From: Orientallactaga sibirica
Lineage: Eukaryota; Chordata; Mammalia; Rodentia; Dipodidae
NCBI GenBank assembly: GCA_036365145.1
Contig: JAEOAD010001365.1
Location: 1,882,501-1,946,500, forward strand
Length of the DNA stretch: 64,000 bases
Direction of reading: 5' to 3'
The position numbers and the translations under genes were made by a program. The notes under the pieces are model-generated. The model did not search any database. It was not told the DNA's origin and saw only the letters and a list, made by a program, of their open reading frames with translations. Positions 58,300 through 64,000 of the stretch are shown in pieces (the stretch's first letter is position 1; the number at the start of each line of letters is the position of its first letter).

Positions 58300-58990
58300 A
58301 GTGAGATGGTTGTTTTTTTTTTTTAAATTAAATTAAATTAATTTATTTATTTGAGAGAGAGAAAGAAGCAGAGAGGGAGAGAATGGGCACGCCAGGGCCT
58401 CAAGCCACTGCAAACGAACTTCAGATGCATGCGCCCCCTTATGCATCTGGCTTACGTGGGTCCTGGGGAATCGAACCTGAAATCTTTGGTTTTGCTGAAA
58501 ACGCCTTAACCGCTAAGCCAAGATGGCTTTTTTTTTTTTTTTTTTGGTGTGTTTGAGACAGGGTCTATGTAGCCCAGGCTTGCTCTGAACGTCTTAAATT
58601 GAGATCCTTGTACCCAGCCTCCTGAGTGCTGGAATTGCAGGTGTATGCTGCTACTCCCATTGTTTCTGTGTTGAGCCCCGTTGTCTGCCAGTTCGTGATC
58701 TTCCTGCTTCTATCTCAGGGCTGCAATTACGAGCCTGTGTCGCCGCGTCCAGTTCCCACTAGCTCTTGAGCTTCAGTGTGGCTTATTGCTGTGCCTACGA
58801 ATTAAATGATGGCAGTTTTTGAATGAATTGGCCAGGGACATGGCCTCTGAAGTAAGGGCCCTGCTGAGGGTAGGACCAATGAAAGCATCCTCTAGGAAAG
58901 GGTGTGGTCACAGTGTTTTCTGCCCACGGCTCAATCATTTGCAGAAACGCCTAAAATTGGCTTTCTGAAAGGCGTGAATGTTCCGGTTGG
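58300..58990. repeat. Antisense tRNA-derived SINE and unassigned spacer
   Basis: An antisense tRNA-derived SINE spans about 58325-58530, followed by a T-run and a degraded antisense SINE-like piece (about 58550-58660). From 58670 to about 59030 no feature is recognisable. CpG-rich sequence of the ARHGAP33 promoter begins after that. Confidence 0.65.
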
Positions 58991-59039
58991 AGTCAAGGAA
59001 AATGGAGCCACGGAAACCGTGCAATGGGCAGGGTGAGGC

Positions 59040-60060
59040 CAAGTGCCCAGCGCCTAGGATCGCATCCCAGGCTGGGTGCGCGAAGCAAAGGAAAACGAAC
59101 GTGGGCGGAGCGCCCTCCGGGCTCTAGTGGGCGGGGTCAGCATCAGGACGGACAGGGTGGGCCCGGGGACCGGGACTTGGAGGAATGGAGCCAGGGCCCC
59201 GAGGCCGCGTGAGCACCCGACGAGGACTGTGAGAGCAGTGGTCACGGAGAGGGGACCTCGGGGCCCCGCACCGCTGCGGGTGGGCAGCGGAGCATAAAGA
59301 ACGGAGGGTGTGTCTCGGGAGGCTGCTGACAGCCAATGCCAAGCCGCTATGGCGTGGCGCTGTCAAACTTCGGGAGGGTGGGGCCTCGGATGCGGCCAAT
59401 GAGCCGACGCCTGGTGGGCGGGGCGTCTCCCTCAGCCAAGCGCGGAGCCAATGGGGAGCGGCGTCGCGCTCCCGGCCCCGCCCTTCCCCTCCCCCAGCGG
59501 CGCGGGGCGCGCCGGAGCCGCGGCGGCCGTTAGGGGCGGGGCCTGGCGCCTCGCGCCCTCCCCTTTGTGTCGCCATGGCGGCGGCGGCGGCGAAGACCTC
59601 GGACCGGGGCTCGAACGCCGTCGGGGCCTGAGACGGCTGCGGCGACTATGGTGGTGAGGCGGGCCCCCGCGGCCGTCGGTCTGTCCGTCGCGCGTCCGTC
59701 CGTCCGTCCGTCCGTCCGCGCGCGGCCCCGCCCTGCGCGCCCCGCCCCCGGCCCCGCCCGAGCCCGAGCCCGTGGCCCGAGCCGCCCCTCTCCCTTCGTC
59801 GCGGGTCCCTTCTCGCCTCCCTCCCCTCCCCTCCCCTCCGTGTCTCGGCCCGCCGTCCCCGACCCGGTCCCGGGCCGAGCGCGCCCCTCGACCCCGCCCC
59901 CTCGGCGCGCCCCCATTCCACGCCCCGAGCGGAGCCGACCCGGGCTTGACACAAGGGCTGGGCCAGGGGACGGCCGGGCCTCCCTCCCGCAGGCGTCGGC
60001 TGGGCGCCCTGGAAACCAGCACCCCTCCTCGCATCCTCATCCTCGCCGCCCCTTCCCTCT
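59040..60060 (+). promoter_or_regulatory. ARHGAP33: ARHGAP33 CpG-island promoter
   Basis: The stretch is very GC- and CpG-rich with GC boxes (GGGGCGGGGC near 59535, CCCCGCCC near 59476) and three CCAAT-type sequences (GCCAATG at 59333, 59395 and 59447). No TATA box is obvious. It covers exon 1 and the start of intron 1, where GTCCGTCC repeats (about 59692-59718) are also found. Confidence 0.75.
59575..59631 (+). CDS. Short upstream ORF in the ARHGAP33 leader
   Basis: An 18-codon frame starts at an ATG in strong context (GTCGCCATGGCG) and reads MAAAAAKTSDRGSNAVGA before TGA at 59629-59631. That is 15 bp before the ARHGAP33 start at 59647. Whether it is transcribed depends on the start site, which I cannot see. 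If included, it could dampen ARHGAP33 translation. Confidence 0.4.
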   Translation: MAAAAAKTSDRGSNAVGA

Positions 60061-63044
60061 GACAGCTCCACCCCCACCCCACCGGGCTCCATCTCTGTCG
60101 ACCCTTTTCTTCTCCTTCTCCTTCATTTTCATCCCATCTCCATCCCGTCTCAATCCTTCCACCTGCCATCCTTCTGAACCTTGATCTCAGCCTCGACCCA
60201 CCCTCAGCTCCCCTCGCCCTCCTTGACTCCACCCGAGGAGCCAGCGCTGTGCCTCCGCTTGGTCTTTGGGTCTTCTCCATCTCCTTGTCCTAATCTCCCC
60301 TCCTCCCAGTCTCCCTCTCCCATCATACTGCTCCTGTTCATTCATCCATTCATTCCCTCACTCCACAGACATTCACTGAGACCTCCTCTGTGCAGGCCCC
60401 ATGCTCCAGGCACAGAGACAGTCAGATCCCATCCTGCCTTGGGGAGCTTCATGGGCTGGCAGGGGACAGACTCTGAGGGTGAGACCCAGGGATGAATGCG
60501 GGGTTGCAGGGACATGGAGGAGGGAGAAGCCCAGTCTAGCAGTCCCGTGCATCTTAGTCTGGCAGCTGGTTAATTTATTCATTAGATGTTCTCCAGCCTC
60601 TGCTGTGCCCCTGGGCTGACACTGGGTACTGGGGACCCAGACAGGAATGTTGTAAAGAGCAATTCTGTGTCATTTCTGAACTGGCCATATGGGGGGTTCT
60701 CACCCTGGGGAGGTCAGAGTCCAGGGGGAGATATGGACTTGTCACCGACAGTGACATCTCAGAGTACTGGACACTGTGATGGGTGAGCTCAGGTAGAGTC
60801 ATGGAGCCTGGGATGGGAAGCTCAGAAGATGGACATGGATGCCTGGCACAGCCTAAAGGGACAGAGCTGGCTTTCTGTAGGAGAACACATGTGAGCTGAG
60901 AGACGAGGAATGAGGAAAAGAGAAACTAGTGACAGGGTAGGAACAATGGTGCCAGGCTAAGAATAGTCTCTGCAAACGTGGAGGTGGGCTGGGGAAGTGC
61001 TCGGTGTAAAGGACTTGCCATGCAAGCCCGAGACCTGACTGGGACTCCAGCACCCACATAAACTCTTAGCACGCATGACAGCACACTCCTCTAATCCCAG
61101 CTCTGGAAGGCAGACACAGAGGATCCCTAGGGCTTGCTGGCCAGTTATTGTAGCCAATTGATGAGCTCTAGGCTCAGCGAGAAACCTTCGCAAAAAATAA
61201 GGTGGAGGGTTATTAAGGAAGACACCTGAAGTCGACCTCTTTCCTCCATTTGCATCCACACAGATTTGCACCTGCATCTGCACACGTGTGCACACACACA
61301 CACATACAAACAGGCATGCACACCACACCAAAAAATGTAGAGGGAAATAAGAAGGTGGTATTTTTGCTGGACTCTGAGAAGTTTAAGTGCTCTGAGACTG
61401 GAGGGGCAGTGCTGGAGAAATGTGGGAGAGGCAAACAGAAGCCAGATCAGGGAAGCTTCGCTATCAGACTAGAGAAGCCCCACTTCATCTTGAAGACAGG
61501 AGAGTGATCAAAGCAGAATCGATGGAGAGACAGGGACACATTTGTGTTTTGTTTTGTTTTGTTTTGTTTTTGTTTTTTGAGGTAGGGTCTCACTCTGGTC
61601 CAGACTGACCTGGAATTCTCTCTAGTCTCAGGGTGGCCTTGAACTCACGGCGATTCTCCTACCTCTGCCTCCCGAGTGCTGGGATTAAAAGCGTGTGCCA
61701 CCACGCCCGGCTTCACATTTGTGTTTTGTGAAAATAATCCTGGCACTTGTGAAGAAGTGGCAGGAGAGAAGAGGTTAGGAAGAAAATCGAGATGTGGGCT
61801 GTGAAGGTTCAGGACAGTGGCAGGAGGTAAAGATACCCTGCAACGACTATAAAAGTGTCGTGAACAGGGACAGACAGGATCAGCATGTCCTCTCTCTCAC
61901 CCTTGGTCCCTGCTCCTCCAGGAGGAACCCCCCCAGACCACACAGGAAGAAGCAGGCGTGTCCTCTGCACAGCCCTCACCTCCTGCTGACTGACTGACCC
62001 TCCTTCCCCACTACAGGACAAGTGTGTGGAGCCACCAGCCCTCCAGGCCTAGGCTGACAAATAACAATGCTCCTGTTGTCTCTGCCCCTGTCTCTGGAGG
62101 CCTCTGATTCTTCTCTCTGCTCTACAGGCCCGCAGCACTGACAGCCTGGATGGCCCAGGGGAGGGCTCAGTGCAGCCTGTACCCCCCGCTGGGGGGCCCA
62201 GTGTGAAGGGGAAGCCTGGCAAGAGGTGAGGGGAGGTGGAGGGAAGGCTTAGCGTAGAAGGGAAGGAAGCCCTAGGAAAAAGCTGGTGGTAATGTGTCTG
62301 CCACCTATCTCCCAGGCTCTCTGCTCCTCGAGGTCCCTTTCCCCGGCTGGCTGATTGTGCCCATTTCCACTATGAGAATGTTGACTTTGGCCACATTCAG
62401 GTATGGGGGATTCCTTCCTGGTGGAAACATGAACAGCTGTCATCTGCTTTGCCCTGCTTGAGCTTGGCTGCCTTCCTGGCTGAGCAGTCACTAACTGGAG
62501 TCAGAAACTTCAAGATGGGAGGGCTGCTCACCCATTTATAGTTCTTTGACTTAGTTCTCCACAGCAAGTTTTTGTTAGGTGCCTGCTCTGTACCAGATAG
62601 TGACATCACCAGGCCCAGTTCTTAGGAAAGTCCAGAAGGGGATCCATCCCTGCATAGTGCCCCCTGAGAGAGATAAGGCCTGGACAAGAGGAGGCCCTCA
62701 CCTGGGTCTGTGCTTCCCTTTGCAGCTCCTGCTGTCTCCAGAACGTGAAGGCCCCAGCCTCTCTGGAGAGAATGAGCTGGTATTTGGAGTGCAGGTGACC
62801 TGTCAGGTGAGGCCTCCCCTGCTTCTCATCCAGCCTGAGGGTCTGACCGCCATAGTTCTCAGCTTGATGTGATAGACTTGTTCCCTCTGATCTACTTATG
62901 CCACAGGGCCGCTCCTGGCCAGTTCTTCGAAGTTATGATGACTTCCGCTCCCTGGATGCCCACCTTCACCGGTGCATATTTGACCGGAGATTTTCCTGCC
63001 TTCCAGAGCTCCCTCCACCCCCGGAGGGTGCCAGGGCTGCCCAG
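59647..63044 (+). CDS. ARHGAP33: ARHGAP33 (SNX26/TCGAP), first five coding exons, partial
   Basis: ARHGAP33 is a Rho-family GAP with PX and SH3 domains, mainly neuronal, acting in receptor trafficking and dendrite/synapse shape. Visible coding exons: 59647-59652, 62128-62225, 62316-62400, 62726-62806, 62907-63044. Exon 1 holds only ATG GTG before its donor. The protein then reads ARSTDSLDGPGEGSVQPVPP, GKPGKRLSAPRGPFPRLADC, AHFHYENVDFGHIQ, then the PX-like part LLLSPEREGPSLSGENELVF, GRSWPVLRSYDDFRSLDAHL and HRCIFDRRFSCLPELPPPPE. It ends GARAAQ at a GTAACC donor. The frame is continuous through all five exons. The rest, including SH3 and RhoGAP domains, lies beyond the window. Confidence 0.94.
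59653..62127 (+). repeat. ARHGAP33 intron 1
   Basis: The first 400 bp are CpG island. A tRNA-derived SINE fragment lies at about 60985-61075, a B1-like fragment at about 61075-61195, a CA-rich stretch near 61290-61305 and an antisense B1-like SINE at about 61575-61712, preceded by GTTTT repeats (61541-61570). 60100-60950 shows nothing I recognise. Confidence 0.7.
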
Positions 63045-64000
63045 GTAACCTACTTGTTGCCTCATCAGTGGGTGAATCGTTAAAACAAAGGGAATAGATA
63101 TGGTGATGTACACTTGTAATCCCAGCACTTGGGAGGCAGAGGCAAGAGAATTTCTGTGAATTTGAGGCCAGCCTAAGCTATGTAGCAGGTGCTAGGCCAG
63201 CCAGGGTTATGTAGAATGACCCTTGTAGCAAAACAAAAACTTGGGCCGGGTGTGGTGGTGCACACCTTTAATCCCAGCACTCGGGAGGCAGAGGTTGGAG
63301 GATCACCATGAGTTCGAAGCCACCCTGATATTACATAGTGAATTCCAGGTTAGCCTGGGCTAGAGCGAGACCCTACCTTGAAAAACAAAACAAAACAACA
63401 ACAATAAAACAACAAACAAAAAACCTCAGGCTGGAGAGATGGCTTAGTGGTTAAGGTGCTTGCCTGTGATGTGTCCCACGTAAGCCAGATGCAGTGACAT
63501 GAGTGTGCAATGTTGCACATGCACACAGGAGGGCGCATGTTTCTGGAGTTCAGCTGAAGGCCCTGGCATGCCCATTCTCTCTCTGTCTCTTTCTCTCTTT
63601 CCATCTCTCTCTCTCTCTCTCAAAATAAATAATTGTTTTTTTTTTTTTTTTTTCAAGGTAGGATTTCATGCTAGTCCAGGCTGACCTGGAATTTACTTCG
63701 TAGTCTCAGGGTGGCATCAAACCCATAGTGATCCTCCTATCTCTGCCTCCCAAGTGCTGGGATTAAAGGTGTGCACCACCATACCCGGCAAAATAAATAA
63801 TTTCTTGAAAAAAATCTGAGTCCCAACCAATCAAAATGGATGGAGAAGCCTTAGAAAAATAATAAATACCAAGGGTTCTGTTGAGTACCTTTAGTTTGGG
63901 AGTCAGGGGAAGGTTGACAGATCCATGTCAATTGCCCTCTGGAACTTGGTCTAATATGTTTTTTTTTATTTTTTATTATGTTTTTGGAAAGAGACACAGA
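63045..64000 (+). repeat. ARHGAP33 intron 5, start
   Basis: It contains a degenerate B1-like copy (about 63095-63235), a sense B1-like (63243-63385), a tRNA-derived SINE (about 63430-63632) and an antisense B1-like (about 63650-63792). The last 200 bp end in T-rich sequence with no exon. Confidence 0.75.

Noticed and set aside
59432..60280. 282-residue minus-strand open frame over the ARHGAP33 promoter
   Set aside because: Composition is typical of CpG-island shadows, with TDGRT-like runs from GTCCGTCC repeats. No family resemblance.

Overview
The window is nuclear DNA of a rodent. It holds spliced genes with GT-AG introns, CpG-island promoters, AATAAA signals and a very dense load of two SINE types: a 7SL-derived B1-like monomer and a tRNA-derived element with an A/T-rich tail (B2/DIP-like). 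A few ID-like copies are also present. The SINE style suggests a dipodoid (jerboa-like) rodent; that is inference, not proof.

Gene content and order match the conserved mammalian block at human 19q13.12. From left to right: the 3' end of ZBTB32 (+), complete KMT2B (+, 37 coding exons), remains of IGFLR1 (-), U2AF1L4 (-, 8 exons), PSENEN (+, 3 exons), LIN37 (+, 9 exons), HSPB6 (-, 3 exons), PROSER3 (+, 10 coding exons placed here) and the first five coding exons of ARHGAP33 (+), which leaves the window. All exon borders were placed by eye from splice signals and protein continuity. Summed exon lengths keep frame for KMT2B, U2AF1L4, PSENEN, LIN37, HSPB6 and PROSER3.

The genes are not an operon and share no single pathway. 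They cover H3K4 methylation (KMT2B), 3' splice-site recognition (U2AF1L4), gamma-secretase (PSENEN), the MuvB/DREAM cell-cycle repressor (LIN37), a small heat-shock protein (HSPB6), a little-known proline/serine-rich protein (PROSER3) and a Rho GAP/sorting nexin (ARHGAP33). U2AF1L4 and PSENEN are head to head; LIN37 and HSPB6 are tail to tail with poly(A) signals about 85 bp apart.

I found no novel multi-gene system. Points of interest are: an apparently decayed IGFLR1; a young non-autonomous LTR retrotransposon with a 5-bp target duplication that splits a SINE and itself carries two later SINEs; a solo LTR of the same family; a 26-bp copy of KMT2B exon 29 inside intron 30; a LIN37 minisatellite that repeats the exon 2 donor splice site; a 5S rRNA-derived pseudogene; and frame-breaking indels in KMT2B exon 3 and ZBTB32 that may be assembly errors.
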